From Opitutia bacterium UBA7397 (GTDB taxonomy: Bacteria > Verrucomicrobiota > Verrucomicrobiia > Opitutales > UBA953), in the NCBI GenBank assembly GCA_002470605.1, contig DKND01000044.1:36030-42909 (forward strand): DNA of 6,880 bases, in the 5' to 3' direction. Every line of letters begins with the position of its first letter. Position 1 is the first letter of the stretch. Position numbers and translations under genes: made by a program. The notes under the pieces were generated by a model, which saw only the letters and a list, made by a program, of their open reading frames with translations, was not told where the DNA came from and made no database searches. Below, piece after piece: positions 1 to 5,750 of the stretch.

Positions 1-1
1 C

Positions 2-154
2 CGTCGGCCCGTCGTCTTACAATTCGCCCTCGGAGCCGCCTTTCAGCTAAAAGCCTTTTCAGCTAGTTTCTTCACCGCTGTTCGCTCAACCGAATTCGAT
101 ACCCAAGATGGGATGCATTTCTACAGCGGCTTTAAAGGAGATTTCCGCTACTAA
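2..154 (+). CDS. C-terminal end of a probable outer-membrane beta-barrel protein (partial)
   Basis: The reading frame is open from the left edge and stops at TAA 152-154, giving the last 50 residues of a protein whose start lies outside the window. The other two forward frames are closed by stops within the first 70 bases. The tail looks like membrane beta-strands. The last 13 residues (MHFYSGFKGDFRY) alternate hydrophobic or small residues (M, F, S, F, G, F, Y) with polar ones and end in an aromatic residue, as the C-terminal beta-signal of outer-membrane barrels does. Earlier stretches (VVLQFALGAAFQL and KAFSASFFTAV) also alternate. Which barrel family this is (LptD-like, BamA/TamA-like, porin) cannot be decided from 50 residues. 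It ends 2 bases before the Ppx/GppA start, so it is probably the upstream gene of the same operon. I am fairly sure it is coding and only moderately sure it is a barrel. Confidence 0.7.
   Translation, partial: RRPVVLQFALGAAFQLKAFSASFFTAVRSTEFDTQDGMHFYSGFKGDFRY
134..140 (+). promoter_or_regulatory. Possible Shine-Dalgarno sequence for the Ppx/GppA gene, unusually far upstream
   Basis: AAAGGAG is a good ribosome-binding core, but 16 bases separate it from the ATG at 157, roughly twice the usual spacing. It also encodes part of the upstream protein's tail (F-K-G-D). It may be coincidental. Termination of the upstream gene at 154 could instead deliver ribosomes directly to the ATG. Confidence 0.3.
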
Positions 155-156
155 TC

Positions 157-1080
157 ATGACCCAGATTGCCGTTATTGATGTCGGTTCAAACTCCATCAA
201 GGTTGCCGTCGTTGACGGCAAAACCCAGCAGGAGATTGGACGAAGCTCCGAATCTATCCGGCTCTTCCAGCCTGGAGACGAAGCGGCGCTGTTACCCTCT
301 GACATCATGGACGAAGCGGTCGAAGGAATTGTGCGTCTCATAGCCTTCGCCCGCGGGCATGGCGCCGAACGTATCGTCATTCTTGGGACGAGTGCGGTAC
401 GTGATTGCAAGAATCGTGAAATCTTCTCGCACCGGATCAAGGCCAAGACCGGCTTAGGTCTCACGACTATTTCCGGCGAAGTTGAGGCCAGACTGACGGC
501 CGCAGCTATACGTTCGGATGTCCATTACTCCGATTATAAGAACATCTTAGCTTTCGATCTCGGAGGGGGTAGCCTTGAGGTCATGGCCTTGAGGGAGAAA
601 CAGTGCACTTTGGCCCGCAGTTTCGCCTTGGGGTCGGTAAGATTGACGCACGGCTATCTGCGCGGAGGCTTAGGCATCGTCGATGAACATGACCAATCTT
701 CGATTCGTTCGCACCTCCTCAACACCCTGAGTACGATTATCCCTAACAAAGCGGCGGAAAACTTCCTAATCGTCGGAGCCGGCGGAGCTTTCGCCAGCGT
801 CGCTCTTTACCTTAGTGCCATCGGAGAAGCGCCGGTCGGTGGTCGCCTACCTCTCTTAAGAATCCGGGAACTCAAAGATAAATTATGTGCGATGAATATC
901 CAAGAACGGCAAAGCGTTCCGGGCCTGCCTAAGGACCGCCTAGACATCATGCCGGCAGCCTTAGTGACTTTATGCACCTTGGCGGACCTGACCGGAGCCG
1001 AGGCTTTCCACCTGACGCATCGTGGAGTTCGACATGGAATGATGGAACTGATGCTCGGGCCTTCGGGCGACCAATTATGA
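157..1080 (+). CDS. Ppx/GppA-family phosphatase (exopolyphosphatase / pppGpp phosphohydrolase type)
   Basis: This 307-residue cytosolic protein of the ASKHA (actin/Hsp70/sugar kinase) fold probably hydrolyses polyphosphate and/or pppGpp. Family signatures appear in order: phosphate-1 loop IDVGSNSIK (7-15), GTSAVRD (77-83), SGEVEARL (107-114) carrying the invariant Glu (E111), phosphate-2 loop DLGGGSLEV (134-142), GAGGAFAS (207-214), RLDIMPAAL (261-269) and RGVRHGMM (289-296). The ATG at 157 is chosen because the phosphate-1 loop begins seven residues later, as in the family. The length matches the short form made of the Ppx/GppA domain alone; the C-terminal HD-like extension of E. coli PPX is absent. 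The gene starts 2 bases after an upstream barrel gene and its TGA overlaps the next ATG (ATGA, 1077-1080), so it is the middle of an operon. Family assignment is firm. Whether the substrate is polyphosphate or pppGpp cannot be told from sequence. Confidence 0.93.
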   Translation: MTQIAVIDVGSNSIKVAVVDGKTQQEIGRSSESIRLFQPGDEAALLPSDIMDEAVEGIVRLIAFARGHGAERIVILGTSAVRDCKNREIFSHRIKAKTGLGLTTISGEVEARLTAAAIRSDVHYSDYKNILAFDLGGGSLEVMALREKQCTLARSFALGSVRLTHGYLRGGLGIVDEHDQSSIRSHLLNTLSTIIPNKAAENFLIVGAGGAFASVALYLSAIGEAPVGGRLPLLRIRELKDKLCAMNIQERQSVPGLPKDRLDIMPAALVTLCTLADLTGAEAFHLTHRGVRHGMMELMLGPSGDQL

Positions 1081-1949
1081 AACTACCCCCCGCACTCCTA
1101 GGGATCTTGCTTTGGTTCAATGTCGGACTCGCCGCTGAGTCTTCGAAAGTCTTGGAAGCCCTGATCATTAAGCAGGATTTAAAAGATAGTTCCGCAGAGA
1201 TCCAACTCCTCGGTCCATCAGGAGAACCCCGCCAGACTTCTACGAATAAAATCAAACTTTCGAGCGGAGATAATAGTATCTCATGGAAAGGGCGCCGTGC
1301 CCGATTCGAAATCAATGCCTCGGTCGACCCTGAGTTGGCCTTACGAATGTTTCCCGCCGAACCCGAAGCATTGCGCCAAATCGCTGAGATCACCGATGCC
1401 TTGCACCTCGAAACGATGGATAAAGGTCGACTGGTAACCCGGATGCCATCCGAGCTGGTTCCGAACATGGCTTTGTGGGATCAAACCTCCAAATTAGTGA
1501 CCAAGAAAGATATCCTGGGTACGCCACTGGCGATAAACTTTATTTTTACGAGCTGCCGCAACGCACGCATGTGCCCGGCCTCGACCCAAGCCATGAAGAA
1601 CTTATCCGACCTGCTGGATAAGGACGCCAGCCTGGCCACAGTTCGTCTGCTCAGCATTACCTTCGATCCCGAGAACGACTCCCCCGGGGTCCTGAAGGCC
1701 TATGCGGACGGTTACCAGATCAACCCGCAGCGACATCGCTTCCTGACGGGTGACCCTGGGCAGATTAAAGACCTGATGAAGCATTATGGCATCCTGACCG
1801 TTAGGGATGACGGAACAATCGTCCATAACGCTGCCTTGATCATCGTCAGTGCCGAAGGACGGATCGTGAGACGAAAAGAGGGCGCGGTCTTTGATGCCAC
1901 CGAAGTGGCCCAAATCTTTACCCAAATGCTGGCACCAGCTCGCAAATGA
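1077..1949 (+). CDS. Secreted SCO1/SenC-family thioredoxin-fold protein with a C-x5-C motif
   Basis: This 290-residue protein begins with a Sec signal peptide: MK, a hydrophobic core (LLGILLWFNVGL) and a likely signal-peptidase I site near A19/A20. The frame stays open upstream to an ATG at 972, but the start at 1077 gives the signal peptide and the ATGA overlap with the Ppx/GppA stop. Residues about 21-125 are an N-terminal extension I do not recognise. From about 126 on is an SCO-type thioredoxin fold: NFIFTSCRNARMCPAS with C160 and C166, SITFDPENDSP (193-203), LTGDPGQI (223-230), and the conserved His in IVHNAALIIV (H250). Canonical SCO proteins, which deliver copper to cytochrome oxidase CuA, have C-x3-C plus this His. 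Here the cysteines are five residues apart, so copper binding, thiol redox activity, or both are possible. The downstream gene overlaps by 4 bases and encodes a His-rich exported protein, which supports a periplasmic metal or redox role. No oxidase gene is visible. Confidence 0.85.
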   Translation: MKLPPALLGILLWFNVGLAAESSKVLEALIIKQDLKDSSAEIQLLGPSGEPRQTSTNKIKLSSGDNSISWKGRRARFEINASVDPELALRMFPAEPEALRQIAEITDALHLETMDKGRLVTRMPSELVPNMALWDQTSKLVTKKDILGTPLAINFIFTSCRNARMCPASTQAMKNLSDLLDKDASLATVRLLSITFDPENDSPGVLKAYADGYQINPQRHRFLTGDPGQIKDLMKHYGILTVRDDGTIVHNAALIIVSAEGRIVRRKEGAVFDATEVAQIFTQMLAPARK

Positions 1950-2812
1950 GCCAGCGGACCCAGATTGGAATTATTACGCTCGTGGCCCTCTTGGGTTATC
2001 TGGCGCTTAGTTTCCTACCTGACACGCATTGCGCCTTACTGCATGGCCAGCATGAACCTCTCTTGGTGCGTGGCGTCGAGTTCTGTGGCATCAATGAAGA
2101 AGCCAATTATTATTCGCCAAAGAAATTGCAGTTTCCGGTCCGGATGGAACTCGCCCTCAATGCGGACGGTCCGAGTTTCCTCTGGCTGAAAGGCGAAGAC
2201 GATCGACCGATGCTGGATCACGAAATCTCCCTTTCACACACCCAGAAAATCCACTTGCACTTACGGCAAGCTCAGGGTGACCGAGCATACGTGCACCTTC
2301 ACCCGAACCCGACCGAAGATGGGCGATGGAGTTTTCAGCTACCAACAGAATTTTGGGCAAGCCAGCCGGGCGTGATGCTCCAAGCTTTTGTAGATTTCGT
2401 TCCACGACGCAGCGAGCGGGTGATGTTGGCGGAGTGTAGTGCCCCCTTGCCGGTAAAAGCGCGTGACAACATCAAAGCGACGGAAGGTCTCAGGCTGATG
2501 AGTCATACCTCCAATACTTTTCGGACAGGCCAAACGGCCCTAATTAGAGTCAAATTAGCCGGCAAGGACAACCAGGCCGTGAAATTGTACCCTTTGATGG
2601 GTTCTTTAGGCCATGCGGTGTTATTCGGCGATGCGGGCAGTAATCCCGGCTATGCTCATATGCATCCTTCGCTTGAAGGAGGAGAGTATGACGGCCAACC
2701 CTCGCTCGCGTTCCGCTTACGACTTCCCGCTCCAGGTGACTACGATTTTTGGTTAAACGTGAATGACGGAGCGGACCAATACCTGCGCTTTACGCTAACG
2801 GTCACGCAGTAA
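1946..2812 (+). CDS. Membrane-anchored His-rich exported protein with two H-x-H-P modules
   Basis: I do not have a name for this 288-residue protein. A single hydrophobic segment at about residues 8-24 (IGIITLVALLGYLALSF) looks like a signal anchor, placing the rest in the periplasm. Directly after it comes a His/Cys patch (H28, C29, H33, H36, then C47). Two stretches look like copies of one module. The first has H103/H105, then YVHLHP (H117, H119), a DG turn, FQLP and a GVMLQAFVDF strand. The second has GHAVLF (H223), then YAHMHP (H238, H240), a later FRLRLPAPGDYDFW strand and a closing beta-strand. Thirteen His residues in all and the spacing of the H-x-H-P motifs suggest metal binding, plausibly copper given the SCO-type gene overlapping by ATGA at 1946. 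I recall similar FAHLHP-type modules in uncharacterised proteins, but no defined function. No ribosome-binding site is evident, so translation is probably coupled. The 3' end overlaps the convergent epimerase gene by 11 bases. Confidence 0.8.
   Translation: MSQRTQIGIITLVALLGYLALSFLPDTHCALLHGQHEPLLVRGVEFCGINEEANYYSPKKLQFPVRMELALNADGPSFLWLKGEDDRPMLDHEISLSHTQKIHLHLRQAQGDRAYVHLHPNPTEDGRWSFQLPTEFWASQPGVMLQAFVDFVPRRSERVMLAECSAPLPVKARDNIKATEGLRLMSHTSNTFRTGQTALIRVKLAGKDNQAVKLYPLMGSLGHAVLFGDAGSNPGYAHMHPSLEGGEYDGQPSLAFRLRLPAPGDYDFWLNVNDGADQYLRFTLTVTQ
2802..2812. other. Convergent 3'-end overlap of the two operons
   Basis: The plus-strand His-rich gene stops with TAA at 2810-2812 and the minus-strand epimerase gene stops with TGA at 2804-2802, so their coding regions share 11 bases. 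I found no GC-rich hairpin followed by a T-run on either strand in roughly 2780-2850. Each transcript must therefore run into the other gene, or stop by a factor-dependent mechanism. Confidence 0.85.
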
Positions 2813-3722
2813 CGCTTTTGAAATACCTTATCGTCTCCGAGAGGGCTTGATCGAAGGAAACCGAGGCCTTCCATCCAACTGAATGCAGTTTCTCCGGGGA
2901 AGCTACCGAATCTTTCACATCTCCCGCTCGACCGGGGCGATATTCGATCGAGGACTTCGAGCCTGTCAGGGCGATTATCTTTTCGGCCAGGCTCAAGATG
3001 CTCAACCCCTGCCCATGACCGACATTGTAAGTGCCGATGACGGATTCCCGTTCGGCGACATAGGCGAGTGCTTGCGTGATGTCTTGAACATAGATGAAAT
3101 CTCGCGTTTGCGTGCCATCTCCGAAAATCACCAAAGGTTTACCCTGTAGGGCTTGCGTGATAAAAATGGGTACGGCTGCCGCGTAGGCGGATTGGGGATT
3201 TTGACGCGGGCCGAATACGTTGAAAAAACGGAGACTCGTCGTCGAAAGAGCATGTCTTTGATGGAATGTCTCTAAAAGTTGTTCACCCGATAACTTCGTA
3301 GAGGCATACGGCGATTGAGGTTCGGGCGTCATCGTTTCGCACTTAGGCACGACTGGATTATTGCCATAGATTGCCGCAGAGGAGGCTAAGACCACCTTTT
3401 GAACCCCGCCGCGTACCGCAGCTTCCAGAATAGTCAGCGTTCCTTGCACGTTGAGCTGTTTTGTTTCGGTGGGATTACTGACGGATTCTGGGACGGATAC
3501 CAAGGCAGCTAAGTGGAATACTTGATCTACGCCCTTCATGGCCTCAGCGACGCGCGCTTGGTCAAGAATTGATGCTTCGATCAAATTACAATCGAGTCCG
3601 TCTAGATTTCGCCTGTCTCCGGTCCTGAAATTATCCAGGACCACCACCTCTGCTTTACCTTGAAAATGTCGGGCCAGATGAGATCCGATGAAACCCGCTC
3701 CGCCGGTGATCAGGATGCGCAT
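2802..3722 (-). CDS. NAD-dependent nucleotide-sugar 4-epimerase (extended SDR, likely UDP-HexNAc type)
   Basis: This 306-residue cytosolic enzyme is an extended short-chain dehydrogenase of the GalE/WbpP group, which inverts C4 of a UDP-sugar through an NAD-bound keto intermediate. Visible elements are the Rossmann loop TGGAGFIGS (6-14), D30 for NAD ribose binding, HLAALVSVPES (70-80), catalytic SS (114-115), Y139 and K143 of the YxxxK pair, FNVFGPRQNP (167-176) and RDFIYVQD (208-214). In the C-terminal substrate domain, GDVKDS places S272 where, from memory, E. coli GalE has the bulky Y299 and WbpP has S306. A small residue there lets N-acetylated UDP-sugars fit, so UDP-GlcNAc/UDP-GalNAc interconversion is favoured. 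It is the last gene of the minus-strand operon: its ATG overlaps the kinase TGA by one base (TGATG, 3720-3724), with no ribosome-binding site. Epimerase family is firm; a dehydratase or a plain UDP-Glc/Gal enzyme is less likely. Confidence 0.88.
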   Translation of the reverse strand: MRILITGGAGFIGSHLARHFQGKAEVVVLDNFRTGDRRNLDGLDCNLIEASILDQARVAEAMKGVDQVFHLAALVSVPESVSNPTETKQLNVQGTLTILEAAVRGGVQKVVLASSAAIYGNNPVVPKCETMTPEPQSPYASTKLSGEQLLETFHQRHALSTTSLRFFNVFGPRQNPQSAYAAAVPIFITQALQGKPLVIFGDGTQTRDFIYVQDITQALAYVAERESVIGTYNVGHGQGLSILSLAEKIIALTGSKSSIEYRPGRAGDVKDSVASPEKLHSVGWKASVSFDQALSETIRYFKSVTA

Positions 3723-4870
3723 CAGGATAATTGGGTAACGGTTTGGCGCATCGCAGGCAATTGGGCCGTGATTGAATCCACTAACTTAAACTGCGTCCGG
3801 GCTCTATCAAGGTTATGGTTCGGACGTTTGTATTTGAAATATACGTCGCCTTCGAGCCAGTCGGTCAGAAAACGCAACCCGATCTCATAAGTGATGACCT
3901 GACCTGCCTGCGGGAGGAGCGCTACCTCGCGGGGCGACAGGAATACCTTAGCCGAAGACAAGTAGCCTTCGACGAGTGCGGCAAACATAGGCAGCTGCAT
4001 GCAAACCTTATCCAGATCGGTTTCATCTTCCGCTGCCGGTGAGGTGGAGGTGCGAACAAGGTCGCCGAAATCATAAAGGACTGAGCCGGGCATCACGGTA
4101 TCCAGATCGATAACGCAAAGCCCTTCCTGTGATGCATCGTCGATCAGCACATTATTAAGCTTGGTGTCATTGTGAGTGACGCGTTCAGGGATTTCTTGCC
4201 GCTCGAGGGCCCCAGTAATCAGCGAAGCAAGGTGTTCATGTTCAAGTGCGAAACTGATTTCACTCTCGGCATACTTTGCCCGTCCTTGGGTGTCCTTCTT
4301 GAGGGCCTCCTTAAAATTAGCAAAACGTGTCGGCGTATGGTGAAAGTTCGGAATGGTTTCATTGAGCCTCACTCCGGGAAGGTCGGCTAGCATGGCCTGA
4401 AACGCGCCAAAGGCACGAGCGGCGGCATGAGCCTGGCGCACGGAACTTACGACGTCGTGACCCGTAGCGTTTTCGATGAAGTTATAACAGCGCCAGCATT
4501 GCCCCTTGGCATCAGTAAGCCAATTGCGCCCTCGGCGGGTCGGGATTAGCCTTAGAGCTCTGCGAAAGGCATCAGGCCGCCCCTGGGTCGCAAGCTTCTG
4601 TTGCGTGTGATGGCAGACCCGCTCCACATTCTCCATCAAAGCGTCGGGAGCCTTAAAGACATTCTGGTTAATCCTCTGCAGGATATAACGAACAATCTTA
4701 CCCGAAACGTCGACTTCAAGGGCATACGTATCGTTGATATGCCCGCTTCCGTAGGGAAGGGCATAAACCAATTCTCCGGGAAGATCGAAGGCTTGAGCTG
4801 CCGTGACTGGATGATGATCGGGCACGGCAGGGAAGGCTCTACGCCCAGAGTTTATGCGGATAAGCGCCAC
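3722..4870 (-). CDS. N-acetylhexosamine 1-kinase-like phosphotransferase (NahK/LnpB type)
   Basis: This 382-residue cytosolic kinase has the aminoglycoside-phosphotransferase fold. It matches what I remember of Bifidobacterium NahK (LnpB), which phosphorylates GlcNAc or GalNAc at the anomeric position with ATP. Shared blocks are YGSGHINDTY (40-49) in the nucleotide loop, YILQRINQNVF (62-72), ETIPNFHHTPTRF (171-183), catalytic loop RVTHNDTKLNN (230-240) with D235 as the expected base, metal motif VIDLDTVMPGS (253-263), YDFGDLVR (266-273), and a GLRFLTDWLEGDVYF-type helix near the C-terminus (331-345). The start is GTG at 4870, preceded by GGAAGAGG at a 6-base spacing; this overlaps the nucleotidyltransferase gene by 32 bases. 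A second GTG at 4825 would remove the overlap and give a 367-residue protein that still keeps the whole domain. It lies between a nucleotidyltransferase and an epimerase, the expected downstream enzymes. AmgK, the MurNAc/GlcNAc kinase of the same fold, is a less good match. Confidence 0.88.
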   Translation of the reverse strand: MALIRINSGRRAFPAVPDHHPVTAAQAFDLPGELVYALPYGSGHINDTYALEVDVSGKIVRYILQRINQNVFKAPDALMENVERVCHHTQQKLATQGRPDAFRRALRLIPTRRGRNWLTDAKGQCWRCYNFIENATGHDVVSSVRQAHAAARAFGAFQAMLADLPGVRLNETIPNFHHTPTRFANFKEALKKDTQGRAKYAESEISFALEHEHLASLITGALERQEIPERVTHNDTKLNNVLIDDASQEGLCVIDLDTVMPGSVLYDFGDLVRTSTSPAAEDETDLDKVCMQLPMFAALVEGYLSSAKVFLSPREVALLPQAGQVITYEIGLRFLTDWLEGDVYFKYKRPNHNLDRARTQFKLVDSITAQLPAMRQTVTQLS

Positions 4871-5744
4871 GCTTAACCTCTTCCAGAATGCTCGCCTGGA
4901 CGATGGCTTTATCTTCCCGATAAGTCACCCCGAACCATGTAGAATCGGTCCGAAGTACCAGGCACGTCGCTTGACCTGATCTGACAAGGCTACCGACTGA
5001 AAGGGGGATGTAGCATTCGCTTTTCAATTCCTGACCCTTGGTCGCAAGAAATTCGGCAAAAAGTTGTTCGAGTTGCTTGAAGATGTGCGGAGTGAAACCC
5101 CACATATTCATCGAGACAGGTTCATTGCCGGAAAGTTCAGTGATCTTACCATCCTCAGCCGTATTCCTGCCACCCTGAGGAGTCTTGGCTATCTTGGTCA
5201 TTTCGTCGATATCCGTGAGCAGACCTTGCGCATCTGCTTTGCAGACGCCACGAGCTACTGTACCATGCTCTGATAGGGTATTCTTGAGGGTAAACCCGAC
5301 CATGCAATAGGCCGTGGATTCGTTACTCAATTTCTTGAGTTGTTGGCCCAATACAGCGTAAGAATCGCGGCCGTAAAAGTCGTCCGCATTGATCACGGCG
5401 AAGGGGGTATGGACGCTATCGCGCGCGCACAAGATCGCATGGGTGGTCCCCCAAGGTTTCTCCCGGCCTGAGGGAAGTTTAAAATCGGCAGGCAACCGAT
5501 CCAAGGTCTGGAAAGCGAAGCCGACCTCGATTTTGTCGGCGAACTTCTGGACGATACGCTCTTGGAAATCTTTTTCGAAGTCAGGTCGGATGATAAACAC
5601 GACCTTACCGAAACCGGCACGAATGGCGTCATAGACCGAATAATCCAGGATGGTCTCGCCCGAGGGGCCCATGGGGTCGATTTGCTTAAGTCCGCCATAG
5701 CGGCTACCCATGCCGGCGGCGAGAACGAGGAGCGTAGGTTTCAT
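4839..5744 (-). CDS. Sugar-1-phosphate nucleotidyltransferase (probably UTP:HexNAc-1-phosphate uridylyltransferase)
   Basis: This 301-residue cytosolic enzyme has the GT-A-like NTP_transferase fold, which joins an NTP and a sugar 1-phosphate to give an NDP-sugar and pyrophosphate. The N-terminal signature LAAGMGSRYGGLKQ (8-21) carries the G-x-G-x-R...K triphosphate loop (G11, G13, R15, K20). WGTTHAIL (98-105) resembles the base-binding and turn region, NADDFYG (119-125) has the metal-binding Asp pair, and MNMWGF (212-217) lies in the sugar-binding half. No hexapeptide repeats of the GlmU type follow, so acetyltransferase activity is not expected. It starts 6 bases after the deacetylase stop with no ribosome-binding site, and overlaps the kinase start. 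Because that kinase makes HexNAc-1-phosphate, the natural product would be UDP-GlcNAc or UDP-GalNAc; this substrate call is inference. It is unlike MurU, whose sequence I recall as shorter and differing after the first loop. Confidence 0.87.
   Translation of the reverse strand: MKPTLLVLAAGMGSRYGGLKQIDPMGPSGETILDYSVYDAIRAGFGKVVFIIRPDFEKDFQERIVQKFADKIEVGFAFQTLDRLPADFKLPSGREKPWGTTHAILCARDSVHTPFAVINADDFYGRDSYAVLGQQLKKLSNESTAYCMVGFTLKNTLSEHGTVARGVCKADAQGLLTDIDEMTKIAKTPQGGRNTAEDGKITELSGNEPVSMNMWGFTPHIFKQLEQLFAEFLATKGQELKSECYIPLSVGSLVRSGQATCLVLRTDSTWFGVTYREDKAIVQASILEEVKRGAYPHKLWA
4877..4884 (-). promoter_or_regulatory. Shine-Dalgarno sequence supporting the GTG start of the HexNAc kinase
   Basis: On the minus strand GGAAGAGG lies 6 bases before the GTG at 4870. 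It is the best-placed ribosome-binding site at any start in the window and favours this start over the GTG at 4825, which lacks one. It sits inside the nucleotidyltransferase coding region (encoding L-E-E-V), so chance purine richness is possible. Confidence 0.5.
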
Positions 5745-5750
5745 AGGATT

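Noticed and set aside
972..1076. Longer N-terminus for the SCO-type protein starting at ATG 972
   Set aside because: It lies wholly inside the Ppx/GppA gene in another frame, gives a charged non-signal N-terminus and buries a clear signal peptide that begins at 1077.
947..1468. 173-residue open frame on the minus strand
   Set aside because: It is antisense to the Ppx/GppA 3' end and the SCO gene, with low-complexity Ser/Arg-rich composition and no motifs; both opposing genes have strong family signatures.
2780..2850. Intrinsic terminator at the convergent junction
   Set aside because: Partial repeats around the two stops (acgctaacg / taacgc) are direct rather than inverted, and I found no stable hairpin followed by a T-tract.
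4601..4876. 91-residue plus-strand open frame across the kinase/nucleotidyltransferase junction
   Set aside because: Antisense to two well-supported enzymes, no ribosome-binding site and no recognisable domain; a shadow frame.
3722..5744. AmgK/MurU pair for MurNAc recycling
   Set aside because: Same enzyme types, but the kinase blocks match NahK better and the nucleotidyltransferase differs from MurU in length and in the sequence after the first loop. Still worth including MurNAc in assays.
4839..5744. GlmU-type bifunctional enzyme
   Set aside because: Only the nucleotidyltransferase domain is present; no left-handed beta-helix hexapeptide repeats follow within the 301 residues.
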